Assembly: GCA_934525595.1 (NCBI GenBank)
Contig: CAKSZJ010000001.1
Span: 182,184-246,183 of the forward strand
DNA: 64,000 bases
Reading direction: 5' to 3'
Origin: an uncultured Chiayiivirga sp.
GTDB lineage: Bacteria > Pseudomonadota > Gammaproteobacteria > Xanthomonadales > Xanthomonadaceae
Within the stretch, counting starts at the first letter, position 1, and the number at the start of each line of letters is the position of its first letter. Made by a program: the position numbers and the translations under genes. Below the pieces are notes generated by a model that saw nothing but the letters and a program-made list of their open reading frames with translations, was not told the DNA's origin and made no database searches. This document shows positions 47,779 to 57,114 of the stretch, in pieces.

Positions 47779-49008
47779 ATGAAGATCATGAAACTCCAGC
47801 TCCTGGCCGCCGCGATCGTCCTGGCCGGCTCCGCCCATGCCGAAACCCTGCAGCTCCAGCGCGTGCAGGGCGATCTCATTCCCTCCGCGCTTTCCTCCTC
47901 TTCCGTGGCCAAGTCCGCCGCCATGCCGGCGAGCGGAGAAACCCGCGAAGTGCACTTCGCATGGGCACTGGACGCGGCCGAGGCGCTTTCCGCGCCGGCG
48001 CCCTTCCGCGCCGAAAGCCGCGAGTTCTGGACCCGGCTCGATGCCGGCAACGCGAAGGCGGGCTGGGGCTTCGTGCCCAGCGCCGACGGCGCCCTGGTGC
48101 GCGTCAGCCTGCTGGACACGCGCAAGTCGCTGCGCGCCACCGACCTGCGGCTGCGGGTGAACGGCGAGCCGCGCGATGCCGCCTCGCTGATCCAGCACCT
48201 GGCCGGAGACGCCGAGCTGAAGGCCGTCGGCACCTCGTTCAGCGACGGCACCCTGGTGTTCCAGCTGGCGCCGGGTCTTGCGGGCAAGCGCATCGACGTG
48301 GCCCTGCCCAAGTCCGCGTCCGGCGCACTGATGCACGTGCTGGAGCCCCACAGCCCGATTGCGATGGCGCTTTCCGCCGACGTCGTGCAGGCCATGCCGG
48401 GCCAGCGCATCACGCTCGATGCGCGCTTCTTCGACCAGTCCAGGGCGAAATCGGCGAAGAAGGTCGCGGGCCTGATCACGGCGCCGGACGGGCGCAGCTT
48501 CGACCTCGACTTCCGCATCGACAAGGCCGGGCGGGCGGTCGCCAGTTTCGAGATTCCGGCGGATGCCGGAGGCGGCCTGGAGCCGTGGGAAATCCACGCC
48601 TTCGGCAGCACGCAGCTGGCCAAGAACGCTGTGCTGCGCGATGCACGCACTGCGGTGATGGTGAGCCTGCCGACGGCGCGCTTCACCGGCGAGGCGATGG
48701 TGCTGCGACGCGACGGCGGTGTGGTGTTCCAGATGCCGGTGGAAACAGCCGCCCGGGGCCGTTACGAGCTGCGCGGAACGCTGTACGGCACCGATGCGGC
48801 CGGCGAGCTCAGGCCGATGGCCGTGGCGCACGGCGCCGACGTGCTGGCAGCGGGCCGCGGCACGCTTGAGCTGCGCTTCACTCCGGACGTGCTCAATCCG
48901 GCGCTGGCCGCGCCCTACGCGCTGCGCGACCTGAACCTCTCGGATCAGAGCCGCATGAGCCTGTCCGAGCAGCGCCGCGAGGCGTTGGACCTTCCCGTCT
49001 TGCCCTGA
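47779..49008 (+). CDS. Secreted DUF4785-like protein
   Basis: It has 409 residues, signal peptide LLAAAIVLAGSAHA, then a beta-rich protein with Ig-like repeats (for example MPGQRITLDARFFDQSRA and ITAPDGRSFDLDFRIDKAGRAVASFEIP). This arrangement and the Xanthomonadales setting suggest DUF4785, a domain also present in Legionella secreted proteins; the assignment is from memory of the family and tentative. It is eight bases after the lipase-like gene and thus almost certainly cotranscribed, perhaps as a chaperone, inhibitor or partner of the hydrolase. Confidence 0.6.
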   Translation: MKIMKLQLLAAAIVLAGSAHAETLQLQRVQGDLIPSALSSSSVAKSAAMPASGETREVHFAWALDAAEALSAPAPFRAESREFWTRLDAGNAKAGWGFVPSADGALVRVSLLDTRKSLRATDLRLRVNGEPRDAASLIQHLAGDAELKAVGTSFSDGTLVFQLAPGLAGKRIDVALPKSASGALMHVLEPHSPIAMALSADVVQAMPGQRITLDARFFDQSRAKSAKKVAGLITAPDGRSFDLDFRIDKAGRAVASFEIPADAGGGLEPWEIHAFGSTQLAKNAVLRDARTAVMVSLPTARFTGEAMVLRRDGGVVFQMPVETAARGRYELRGTLYGTDAAGELRPMAVAHGADVLAAGRGTLELRFTPDVLNPALAAPYALRDLNLSDQSRMSLSEQRREALDLPVLP

Positions 49009-49165
49009 TCGCACCTGACGGGCGGTACGCAACCGGCTGGCCATGCCCGGCCGGTTGCGTGTTCGGCCAAGCGCCTGCCTGGATGAGGCACAAGGCGCAG
49101 GCGCAGCGCGCGGCATTGCCCGTGCAATAACCTGTGCTCCTCATCTGGATCAAGGAAGGTTCCTC

Positions 49166-50047
49166 ATGCGTCTTCGAAGGGTGAATGTGATGTGGCTTGC
49201 CGGCATGGCGTTTTGCCTGCTGTCTGGCGTGGCGAGCGCGCAGGGGCCGGGTGCAGTGCGCAAGCAGGTCGAGGCCAGCATGCTGCTCAAGGGCGAGATC
49301 GACATCGGCGTGGATGGGGCAGTGGAAGGGATCGGTATCGAGCGCGAAACGGAGATTCCTTCGGGCGTCGCATCCTTCTTCCGCGATGCCGCGATGCAAT
49401 GGACATTCGAGCCGATCGTGCAGGACGGCGTGCCGGTCGCGGCGCGTGCACCGATGAGCGTGCGGCTGACGGCGAAAAAGCTCGAAAGCGGCGACTACGA
49501 GATCCGCATCGTCAATGCCTCCTTCGATCGCTACGATCCTGAAGATCGCACTTCGGTCAGGTTCCAGAAGCAGAAGGCGCCCAGCTACCCGGCCGATGCG
49601 ATACGCGCGGGCGTGGCCGGTGACGTGTATGCGCTGGTCAAGGTCGGGCGCGATGGCCGTGTGGTGGAGGTGGTTTCCGAGCAGGTCAACCTTCACGCCG
49701 TGGCATCGGAACGCGCCATGCGCACATGGCGCGAAGTGCTTGCACGCGCCAGCGAGAAGGCGATCAAGGACTGGACCTTCCTTGTCCCGAGCGAAGGGGC
49801 GGCGGCGGACAAGCCGTACTGGGTCGTCAGGGTGCCTATCCGGTACCGGCTTTCGCAGTCGCCGGCAGGGCGAGTGGATCACTACGGGACGTGGGAAGCC
49901 TACATTCCCGGCCCGCTCGCCTCCGTGCCGTGGCGCGATGCGGAGCGGTCGAGCGGCGATTCGCCCGATGCGCTCGTCGATGGGGGGATCTACATGGACG
50001 GCGAGGGCCGTGGCCCTCGCCTGCTGACGCCGCTGGACAGGAGCTGA
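49166..50047 (+). CDS. Secreted protein with two TonB-C-like repeats, paralog B
   Basis: It has 293 residues with signal peptide (MWLAGMAFCLLSGVASA). It aligns along its whole length with the protein at 42371-43261: KGEIDIGVDGAVEGIGIE... matches QGWIHLTAEGRVEQVELD, and YPADAIRAGVAGDVYALVKVGRDGRV matches YPRELIRPGVGGDTYMAVKVGRDGQV; both end in a GGxY...L.PL segment. Function unknown; a duplication now ~6 kb apart. The ATG at 49166 follows AAGGAAGG. It converges on kbl 15 bases later. Confidence 0.65.
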   Translation: MRLRRVNVMWLAGMAFCLLSGVASAQGPGAVRKQVEASMLLKGEIDIGVDGAVEGIGIERETEIPSGVASFFRDAAMQWTFEPIVQDGVPVAARAPMSVRLTAKKLESGDYEIRIVNASFDRYDPEDRTSVRFQKQKAPSYPADAIRAGVAGDVYALVKVGRDGRVVEVVSEQVNLHAVASERAMRTWREVLARASEKAIKDWTFLVPSEGAAADKPYWVVRVPIRYRLSQSPAGRVDHYGTWEAYIPGPLASVPWRDAERSSGDSPDALVDGGIYMDGEGRGPRLLTPLDRS

Positions 50048-50062
50048 GAGGGCTGGGCGCGA

Positions 50063-51253
50063 TCAGCCGATCACGCCCAGTTCCCTTCCCACCCGGGTGA
50101 AGGCGGCAATCGCGGTGTCCAGATGCTCTCGGGTGTGCGCCGCGCTCATCTGCGTGCGGATGCGGGCCTGGCCCTGCGGCACCACCGGGAAGAAGAAGCC
50201 GATGGCGTAGATGCCTTCCTCCAGCAGCCGCGCGGCGAATTGCTGCGCCAGCGGTGCGTCGTAGAGCATCACCGGGCAGATCGGATGGTTTCCGGGTTTC
50301 AGGTCGAAGCCGGCGGCGGTCATCCTTTCACGGAAATAGGCGGTGTTTTCCCCGAGCCGCTGGCGCAGCTCGCCGGCCTCATCGAGCATGTCGAAGGCCT
50401 CGATTCCGGCCGCCACCACGTGCGGCGGCAGCGAGTTGGAGAAAAGATAGGGCCGCGATCGCTGGCGCAGCATCTCGATGACGTCCCGCTTCGCCGTGGT
50501 GAAACCGCCCAGCGCGCCGCCCATCGCCTTCCCCAGCGTGCCGGTGAAGATGTCGATCCTGTCCATCACGCCCTTGGCCTCGGCCGAGCCGCGCCCCCGG
50601 GCGCCGATGAAGCCGGTGGCGTGGCACTCGTCGATATGCACCAATGCGTCGTATTCCTTCGCCAGCGCGGTGATCTCGTCGAGCGGAGCGACGAAACCGT
50701 CCATCGAGAACACCCCGTCGGTGGTGATCAGGACGGTGCGCGCGCCGTCGGCGCGGGCCTGCTTGAGCCGGGCTTCCAGTTCGCCCATGTCGCAATTGGC
50801 GTAGCGGTAGCGCTTCGCCTTGCACAGGCGCACGCCGTCGATGATCGAGGCGTGGTTGAGCGCGTCGGAGATGACCGCATCTTCCGGCCCCAGCAGCGGT
50901 TCGAACAGACCGCCGTTGGCGTCGAAGCAGGCGGCGTAGAGGATGGTGTCCTGGGTGCCGAAGAACTGCGCGATGCGCGCTTCCAGCTGTTTGTGCAGAT
51001 CCTGGGTGCCGCAGATGAAGCGCACCGAGGCCATGCCGAACCCGTGGCTGTCGAGCGCCGCCTTGGCGGCCTGGATCACGCGCGGATGATCGGCCAGTCC
51101 CAGGTAGTTGTTCGCACAGAAATTCAATACCTTGCGGCCGTCTTGCAAGGTGATTTCTGCGGATTGCGGCGAGACGATGACGCGCTCGTGCTTGAACAGG
51201 CCGTCGCGCTCGATGCTCGCCAGTTCGTCGGCGTAGCGCTGGGTCAGGGACAT
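50063..51253 (-). CDS. kbl: Glycine C-acetyltransferase (2-amino-3-ketobutyrate CoA ligase)
   Basis: Splits 2-amino-3-ketobutyrate with CoA to glycine and acetyl-CoA, second step of threonine breakdown. It has 396 residues of the alpha-oxoamine synthase family; [16 protein letters not shown] near 50, [18 protein letters not shown] near 208, and the PLP lysine in [15 protein letters not shown] near 243. The ATG at 51253 is preferred over a 29-codon extension. The usual partner tdh (threonine dehydrogenase) is not adjacent. Confidence 0.94.
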   Translation of the reverse strand: MSLTQRYADELASIERDGLFKHERVIVSPQSAEITLQDGRKVLNFCANNYLGLADHPRVIQAAKAALDSHGFGMASVRFICGTQDLHKQLEARIAQFFGTQDTILYAACFDANGGLFEPLLGPEDAVISDALNHASIIDGVRLCKAKRYRYANCDMGELEARLKQARADGARTVLITTDGVFSMDGFVAPLDEITALAKEYDALVHIDECHATGFIGARGRGSAEAKGVMDRIDIFTGTLGKAMGGALGGFTTAKRDVIEMLRQRSRPYLFSNSLPPHVVAAGIEAFDMLDEAGELRQRLGENTAYFRERMTAAGFDLKPGNHPICPVMLYDAPLAQQFAARLLEEGIYAIGFFFPVVPQGQARIRTQMSAAHTREHLDTAIAAFTRVGRELGVIG

Positions 51254-51417
51254 GGGAAATTCTCCGGAAAAGACAGGCGCGCACGATAGCATCGGCGCCT
51301 GCGCACCGGTTTGCGCGCCATCCGGCGCGTGTCTGGTCAAGGCGCCCGTCGGGATGCGGCCTGGTGTATCTACAATGCGGTGCCAAGCCCGCCGATGCGG
51401 GATGCGATGGAGCCGTC

Positions 51418-52110
51418 ATGCAGGTGCTGCTGGGCCTGGCCGAACTTCCCCACGTACTCGACCGCCTGCCGCGCGGCGAGGACTGGCTGGGCGCAGGGGA
51501 GCGCGAGCGTGTGGCGGCGATCGCCCATCCGCAGCGGCGCGCGCAGTTCCTGGCCGGACGTGCGCTGGCGCGCGAGCTGCTCGCCGAGCATGGCGGTGGC
51601 GGATGGCACGACTGGAGCGTGGAGCGCGACGCGCAGGGCGCGCCTCACGTCCTGTGGCGGGGCGAGCCGTCCGGACTGCACCTCTCGCTGGCGCACAGCG
51701 GCCGCCGGATCTTCTGCGCGGTGGCCGATCGCGCGCTGGGCGCCGACGTCGAGCAGCCGGTGCGCGAGCACGATGTCCTGAGGCTGGCCGAGGCGTTGTA
51801 TCCCGCGGATTTCGCCGCGGCGCTGGCGCCGCTCGACGATACCGAGCGCAGACGGCGGTTCTTCCAGCGCTGGACCCTGGACGAGGCGCGTGCCAAGGCC
51901 CTGGGCCGCGGGCTGCAGCCCAAGACGCTGCGCCGGCAGCGCTGGCTCGCCATCGGCACGGAGCCGGCACAGGCGTGGACCTGGGAACTGCACGACGGCT
52001 GGCTCGCCCTGGCGCTGCGCGAGCCTTCCGAAAATCCGCCGCGGTTCCGCTGGCACGCCTCCCCCGGGCAGGCACCGCCCAGCCCCTGGCGATGCGATCT
52101 GATCGCCTGA
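51418..52110 (+). CDS. 4'-phosphopantetheinyl transferase, Sfp-like
   Basis: Transfers phosphopantetheine from CoA to carrier proteins. It has 230 residues. LSLAHSGRRIFCAVADRALGADVEQPV holds the Mg-binding D-x-E pair near residue 123-125, and FFQRWTLDEARAKALGRGL near 157-175 stands for the WxxKEA motif (here WTLDEA). No polyketide or peptide synthase gene is in the window. The ATG at 51418 gives the normal length; an extension to 51364 has no conserved sequence. Confidence 0.8.
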   Translation: MQVLLGLAELPHVLDRLPRGEDWLGAGERERVAAIAHPQRRAQFLAGRALARELLAEHGGGGWHDWSVERDAQGAPHVLWRGEPSGLHLSLAHSGRRIFCAVADRALGADVEQPVREHDVLRLAEALYPADFAAALAPLDDTERRRRFFQRWTLDEARAKALGRGLQPKTLRRQRWLAIGTEPAQAWTWELHDGWLALALREPSENPPRFRWHASPGQAPPSPWRCDLIA

Positions 52111-52142
52111 ATCATCGGCCTCGATGGACGTGGAGAAACATC

Positions 52143-52676
52143 GTGCAATATCATGTTTTCATTGCTTTTCTTCTTGCGGCGACTGCGCCGTCTTTCGCCA
52201 TCGCCTCCGACGCGCTGGATTCCCGCGTCATCGCGGCCTGTCTGGATGCGGTGCACGCCGAAGCGCGACGGCAAACGCCGGCACGCGGCGATGCGCTGCA
52301 TGTCCTGCCGAGCGGGCCTGAGGCGGGCAGCAGCTGGATTCCCGCCACGCGAGCGGGCGGCGATGCGGCCTGGCTGGGCGAGGCTTTTCTGGATCTGAAC
52401 GACCGGCTGCGCCAGGCGCGCGGCTGGACGCCGCCCCGGAAGATCCCGCTGCCGGGCGTCAAGGTGCGGGTCAAGGGTCTGGACGCCCGCCGCCGCGGGT
52501 ATGAGCAGCCCCTGCACTTCGTCGTCTGGCCGCCCGGTTACGACGTGTCCCGCACCCATGCCCTCGTGCTCGCCACCTTCGGCCCCGCCGATCACGGCGC
52601 CGAGGCGGCCTGTGAACTGGGGCTGCGCGCCGGGCGGTGGGAGGTGCTCCGAAGCAAAGCCGTGTCCTTCCTGTAG
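52143..52676 (+). CDS. Secreted hypothetical protein
   Basis: It has 177 residues from a GTG at 52143, preceded by GGAG. Signal peptide VQYHVFIAFLLAATAPSFAIA; mature protein with no domain I recognise. An ATG at 52092 inside the preceding gene would put 17 polar residues before the signal peptide and is less likely. It is 32 bases after the transferase gene and may be cotranscribed. Confidence 0.6.
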   Translation: MQYHVFIAFLLAATAPSFAIASDALDSRVIAACLDAVHAEARRQTPARGDALHVLPSGPEAGSSWIPATRAGGDAAWLGEAFLDLNDRLRQARGWTPPRKIPLPGVKVRVKGLDARRRGYEQPLHFVVWPPGYDVSRTHALVLATFGPADHGAEAACELGLRAGRWEVLRSKAVSFL

Positions 52677-52711
52677 CCAGGTACGGCCAGCGGCGCTGGT
52701 AGACTTGCGCG

Positions 52712-54592
52712 ATGCCGATCATTTCCCTGAACCAGCTCGATTACAGCGTGGGCGGACCGCTTCTGCTCGAAGGCGTGGACCTGTCCATCGACACGGGCGA
52801 ACGCATTGCCCTGATTGGCCGCAACGGCGCCGGAAAATCCACCCTGATGCGCATTCTCGCCGGCGAAATCCAGCCCGATGACGGACAGGTGCGCGTGCAG
52901 AGCGGCACCCGCATCGCGCGGCTGGAGCAGGAAGTGCCGCCGGGCGCCTCGGGCAGCGTATTCGACGTGGTCTCTGATGGTCTGGGCGCGGTGGGCGCGG
53001 ATCTTGCGCTGTTCCATCGCCTGAGCCACGCGGAGAGCGTGGACACCCAGGCGCTGGCGGACGTACAGGGACGCATCGAGGCGGCACAGGGCTGGTCGGC
53101 CGACCAGCGCGTGGCCGACACGCTCAAGCGCCTGGAGCTGGACGGCGAGGCCGCGTTCGCCAGCCTTTCCGGCGGGATGAAGCGGCGCGTGCTGCTGGCC
53201 CGCGCCCTGGTATGCGCGCCCGACCTGCTGCTTCTGGACGAGCCCACCAACCACCTCGACATTGCCGCGATCGACTGGCTCGAAGCCTTTCTCGCGAACT
53301 GGGGCGGGGCGCTCGTCTTCGTCACCCACGACCGCCGCTTCCTGCGCGCACTGGCCACGCGCATCGTCGAGATCGATCGCGGACAGGTGACGAGCTGGCC
53401 GGGGGATTTCGACAACTACCTGCGCCGCCGCGAGGAGCGCCTGCACGCCGAGTCGGTCGAAAACGCCCGCTTCGATGCCTTTCTCGCCGAGGAAGAGGTC
53501 TGGATCCGCCAGGGCATCAAGGCGCGCCGTACCCGCAACGAGGGCAGGGTGCGGCGGCTAAAGGCGTTGCGCAGCGAGCGCGCGCAGCGGCGCGAGCAGC
53601 AGGGCGGCGTGAGGATGGCGCTGGCCGAGGCGGAAACCTCGGGCAAGAAGGTGATCCAGACGCGCGGGATGGATTTCTCCTTCGGCAGCGCGCCCATCGT
53701 GCGCGACTTCTCCACCACCATCCTGCGCGGTGATCGCATCGGCCTGATCGGCCCCAACGGCAGCGGAAAGTCGACCCTGCTCAAGCTGCTGCTGGGCGAG
53801 CTTGAGCCGCAGCGCGGTGAAGTGCTGCGCGGCACCAATCTGGCCATCGCCTATTTCGACCAGTACCGCGCCACGCTGCGCGAGGACTGGAACGCGCTCG
53901 ACAACGTGGCCGAAGGCCGCGAGTTCATCGAAATTGGCAACAAGCGCAAGCATGTGCTTGGTTATCTTCAGGATTTTCTTTTCACGCCGGAGCGCGCCCG
54001 GGCGCCCATCACGCGCCTTTCCGGCGGCGAGCGCAATCGTCTGCTGCTTGCCCGCCTGTTCGCCCAGCCGGCCAACCTGCTGGTGATGGACGAGCCTACG
54101 AACGATCTGGACGTGGAGACCCTGGAGCTGCTGGAGGAGCTGCTGGCCGACTACGCAGGCACGCTGATCCTGGTCAGCCACGACCGCGAGTTCCTCGACA
54201 ACGTCGTCACCTCCACCCTGGTGATGGAAGGCGACGGCCGGGTGGGCGAGTACGTGGGCGGCTACAGCGACTGGCTGCGCCAGCGCCCGTCGTCGGCGGT
54301 ATCGCCGGTGCTGTCCGCCGCCGTCGCGACCACGCCGGCGGAGCCGCCCGTCGCGCCACCGGTGCGGCGCAAGCTCAGCTACAAGGACCAGCGCGAGCTG
54401 GATCTTCTGCCGGCGCGCATAGAGGCGCTGGAAGCGCGGATCTCCGCGCACACCCGGACGATGAGCGATCCGGGATTCTTTCGCCAGTCGCACGAGGCCG
54501 TAGCCGTGCATCAGGCCGAGCTGGAGACCGCCCAGCGCGAGCTTGAGGCCTGCTATGCGCGCTGGGAAGCGCTGGAGGACATGCAGGCGTAA
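52712..54592 (+). CDS. uup: ABC-F ATPase Uup
   Basis: Cytoplasmic protein with two ABC domains, no membrane part, 626 residues. First Walker A IGRNGAGKSTLMRIL near 36, signature LSGGMKRRVLLARAL near 153; second Walker A IGPNGSGKSTLLKLL near 345, signature LSGGERNRLLLARLF near 434. The linker and the C-terminal coiled-coil DNA-binding domain (LSYKDQRELDLLPARIEALEARISAHTR) identify Uup rather than EttA. Ribosome- and DNA-linked roles are described for E. coli Uup. Confidence 0.93.
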   Translation: MPIISLNQLDYSVGGPLLLEGVDLSIDTGERIALIGRNGAGKSTLMRILAGEIQPDDGQVRVQSGTRIARLEQEVPPGASGSVFDVVSDGLGAVGADLALFHRLSHAESVDTQALADVQGRIEAAQGWSADQRVADTLKRLELDGEAAFASLSGGMKRRVLLARALVCAPDLLLLDEPTNHLDIAAIDWLEAFLANWGGALVFVTHDRRFLRALATRIVEIDRGQVTSWPGDFDNYLRRREERLHAESVENARFDAFLAEEEVWIRQGIKARRTRNEGRVRRLKALRSERAQRREQQGGVRMALAEAETSGKKVIQTRGMDFSFGSAPIVRDFSTTILRGDRIGLIGPNGSGKSTLLKLLLGELEPQRGEVLRGTNLAIAYFDQYRATLREDWNALDNVAEGREFIEIGNKRKHVLGYLQDFLFTPERARAPITRLSGGERNRLLLARLFAQPANLLVMDEPTNDLDVETLELLEELLADYAGTLILVSHDREFLDNVVTSTLVMEGDGRVGEYVGGYSDWLRQRPSSAVSPVLSAAVATTPAEPPVAPPVRRKLSYKDQRELDLLPARIEALEARISAHTRTMSDPGFFRQSHEAVAVHQAELETAQRELEACYARWEALEDMQA

Positions 54593-54640
54593 CCGCGCCG
54601 TTTCGCGTGCCGGCGGGGCAGGGGACGCGTAACCGTGCCG

Positions 54641-55849
54641 CTATTCCCGCGCCGCTTCCACCTGTCGCATCACCCGCAGCAGATTGCCGCCCCAGAAGCC
54701 GACGAGCTGGTCTTCGGTAAAGCCCTCGGCGAGCAGCCGCTCGGTGATGCGCGGCAGCGCGGTGACGTCTTCGAAGCCTGCGCTGGTGAGTCCGCCCGCG
54801 CCGTCGAAGTCGGCACCCAGTCCCACGTGCTCGGGTCCGGCGACTTCGATGATGTGCAGCAGGTGGCGCATGAAGTCGTCAAAGCCGGTGCGCGGCACCG
54901 GGAAGTCGCGCTGCACCTGGAAATAGGCGTCCGCCAGCGCCTGGCGCTTCTGCGCGCTGTCGGCGGTGCCGTCCCAGAACGGCCCGGTCGCCGCGTCGAT
55001 GGCGGCGTCGCGCTCCGGACTCTTGTGCTCGTCGGCGAGGTAGCCGGGATAGGCGTTGACCTGGATCACCCCGCCTTTTTCCGCCAGCTTGCGGATGCGC
55101 GCGTCGTCGAGGTTGCGCGGGTGGTCGTAGAGCGCCTTGGCGCTGGTGTGGGAGAGCACGAGCGGGGTGCGCGAAAGCGCCAGCGCCTGATCGAAGCTGG
55201 CATCGGAGGCGTGCGAGAGATCGATCATGAGACCGAGCCGGTTGGCGCGCGCGATGAGGTCGCGGCCCGCGGGGCTCAGTCCGTTCCACTCCGGCCCGGC
55301 CTTGTCGGTGGAGGAGTCGGCGAACTCGTTGTTGCGCACGTGCACCAGGCCAAGCATGCGCAGGCCCTGGGCGTAATGGAAATCGAGCAGGCTGGGATCG
55401 GTCGCCAGCGGGCTGGCGTTCTCCATGCTCAGGTACACGAAGCGCCGGCCGCTGGCGGCAATGCGCGCGGCGTCGTCGGCGCGCATTGCCAGCTCCAGGT
55501 CGTCGGGATGGGCGGCCACGGTCTCGCGGATCGTCATCAGGCGCGCCAGCGCGTGGTCGCGCGCGGCGCGCTGGGCTTCCGGACTGCGCTCGCCCGGATC
55601 GGTGTAGATCACGAAGAAGCCGCCGTCCAGGCCGCCCTCGCGCATGCGCGGAATGTCGACCTGGGAAAGGTCGGTCTCCAGCGCGTGACGCTCTGCCGGA
55701 TTCCAGCCGGGCAGGGAAAAGTACACCGGCGTGTCCAGGTGCGAATCCAGGGTGAGCAGGCGCTCGTGCAGGGCGCGCGCCTGGGGCGACACCTCGGCCA
55801 GCGCCGGGCTCGCGGCGAGCAGCAGGATCAGGGCAAAGGGAAGCTTCAT
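54641..55849 (-). CDS. Membrane-dipeptidase family M19 peptidase
   Basis: It has 402 residues with a signal peptide (LPFALILLLAASPALA), so it acts in the periplasm. Zinc ligands of the family appear: TLDSHLDTPVYF near residue 36-38 (HxD), LSMENASPL near 170 (Glu), and two histidines in LMIDLSHASDASF near 241 and PLVLSHTSAKALYDHPRN near 264. Cleaves dipeptides, often with D-residues at the C terminus. Last gene of the six-gene murein-peptide operon; overlaps the symporter gene by four bases. Confidence 0.9.
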   Translation of the reverse strand: MKLPFALILLLAASPALAEVSPQARALHERLLTLDSHLDTPVYFSLPGWNPAERHALETDLSQVDIPRMREGGLDGGFFVIYTDPGERSPEAQRAARDHALARLMTIRETVAAHPDDLELAMRADDAARIAASGRRFVYLSMENASPLATDPSLLDFHYAQGLRMLGLVHVRNNEFADSSTDKAGPEWNGLSPAGRDLIARANRLGLMIDLSHASDASFDQALALSRTPLVLSHTSAKALYDHPRNLDDARIRKLAEKGGVIQVNAYPGYLADEHKSPERDAAIDAATGPFWDGTADSAQKRQALADAYFQVQRDFPVPRTGFDDFMRHLLHIIEVAGPEHVGLGADFDGAGGLTSAGFEDVTALPRITERLLAEGFTEDQLVGFWGGNLLRVMRQVEAARE

Positions 55850-57114
55850 GCGGGAACGTCCTCGGAAGGCGCGTGCGGCACATCACCGCTGCGCTGGTTG
55901 ACGATGCTGGTGGCGGTGAGATCGCCGGTGACGTTGCCGGTGGTGGCGAACACGTCGGGAACGGTGTCGACGGCGAGCAGCAGCCCCAGCGGCTCCACCG
56001 GGAGCCCCAGCGACTGGCTGACCGGCATCACCGTGGCCATGAAGCTCACCTGGCCGGGCAGGCCGACCGATCCCAGGCTGATGACCACGGACAGCGCGGC
56101 GGCGGCGCCGAGCTGCAGCGCGGTGAGTTCGACCCCGATGGCCCATGCGATGAAGCAGGCCGCGCCGATGTACTGCACCGGGCTGGTGATGCGGAACAGC
56201 GTGACCGCCATCGGCAGCACCAGCGCCACCACGTTGCGGCGATAGCCCAGACGCTCGGCGGCCGATTCCAGCATGGCCGGCAGGGTGGCGAGCGAAGACT
56301 GGGTGCTGGCTGCCACCACCTGCGCCGGCAGGATGCCCTTGGCGAAGCGCAGCGGCGATTCGCGTGCCACCAGCCAGGCGATCGGATAGCAGATCGCGGT
56401 AGCGCCCAGATACAGCGTCACCAGCAGGGCGATGTAGCCGATCAGCGCGCCAATCACGCCGATCCCGGCGCTCGTGCAGACCACCAGGATGAGCGCGAAG
56501 ACACCGAGCGGCGCAGCCAGCAGCATCCAGTGCACGATCACGATCATCGCGTCCGCCAGCCCGCGGCAAATCCCGATGAGCGGATCGCGCCGCTCCGGCG
56601 CCAGGCGAGTCAGGGCGAAACCGAAGAACAGCGAGAACACCACCAGCGGCAGCATCGCGTTCTGCGCCGCAGCCATGATGGCGTTGGTGGGGATCGCGCC
56701 GGCGATCCAGTCGCCGAGCGAGGGGACCGGCACCTCGCCCACCGGCGTCGCGGCACCGCGCAGCGTTTCGGCCAGCGAGGCACTCTGCGGAAAAAAGGAC
56801 AGCAGTACCGGCGCCAGCGCCGCGGCGTAGAGCGCGAATCCGGACAGCAGCACCACGAAGGTGGCCAGCGCGCGCCGCGCCACCCGGCCCGAAGCCGCCG
56901 CGTCGCTGGCCGTGGCCACGCCCAGCACCACCAGCGCGAAGACCAGCGGCGCCACGGTCATCTGCAGGCCGGCCAGCCAGAGCGATCCGATCGGGCGCGC
57001 GAAGGCCGCCGCGCGCGGCGCCTGCTCCGGGAACCAGTAGGCCAGGGTCAGGCCGATCACCGCGCCCAGCGCCAGACCGACAAGCACCCGTGCGGTGGGG
57101 CCGGGCGCCTTCAT
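55846..57114 (-). CDS. Dicarboxylate/amino acid:cation symporter (DAACS)
   Basis: It has 422 residues with about eight helices and two re-entrant loops, as in the GltPh glutamate transporter. The hairpin serine-rich motif appears as VVAASTQSSLATLP near 270; the substrate-binding NVTGDLTATSIV is near residue 400. Takes up glutamate, aspartate or C4-dicarboxylates with Na+ or H+. Since the operon's peptidases release glutamate, glutamate import is a natural guess. Overlaps both neighbours by four bases. Confidence 0.88.
   Translation of the reverse strand: MKAPGPTARVLVGLALGAVIGLTLAYWFPEQAPRAAAFARPIGSLWLAGLQMTVAPLVFALVVLGVATASDAAASGRVARRALATFVVLLSGFALYAAALAPVLLSFFPQSASLAETLRGAATPVGEVPVPSLGDWIAGAIPTNAIMAAAQNAMLPLVVFSLFFGFALTRLAPERRDPLIGICRGLADAMIVIVHWMLLAAPLGVFALILVVCTSAGIGVIGALIGYIALLVTLYLGATAICYPIAWLVARESPLRFAKGILPAQVVAASTQSSLATLPAMLESAAERLGYRRNVVALVLPMAVTLFRITSPVQYIGAACFIAWAIGVELTALQLGAAAALSVVISLGSVGLPGQVSFMATVMPVSQSLGLPVEPLGLLLAVDTVPDVFATTGNVTGDLTATSIVNQRSGDVPHAPSEDVPA

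Noticed and set aside
51252..52676. A 474-codon frame running through the transferase region
   Set aside because: Most of it is the wrong frame of the phosphopantetheinyl transferase; only its last 177 codons, with a signal peptide, look real.
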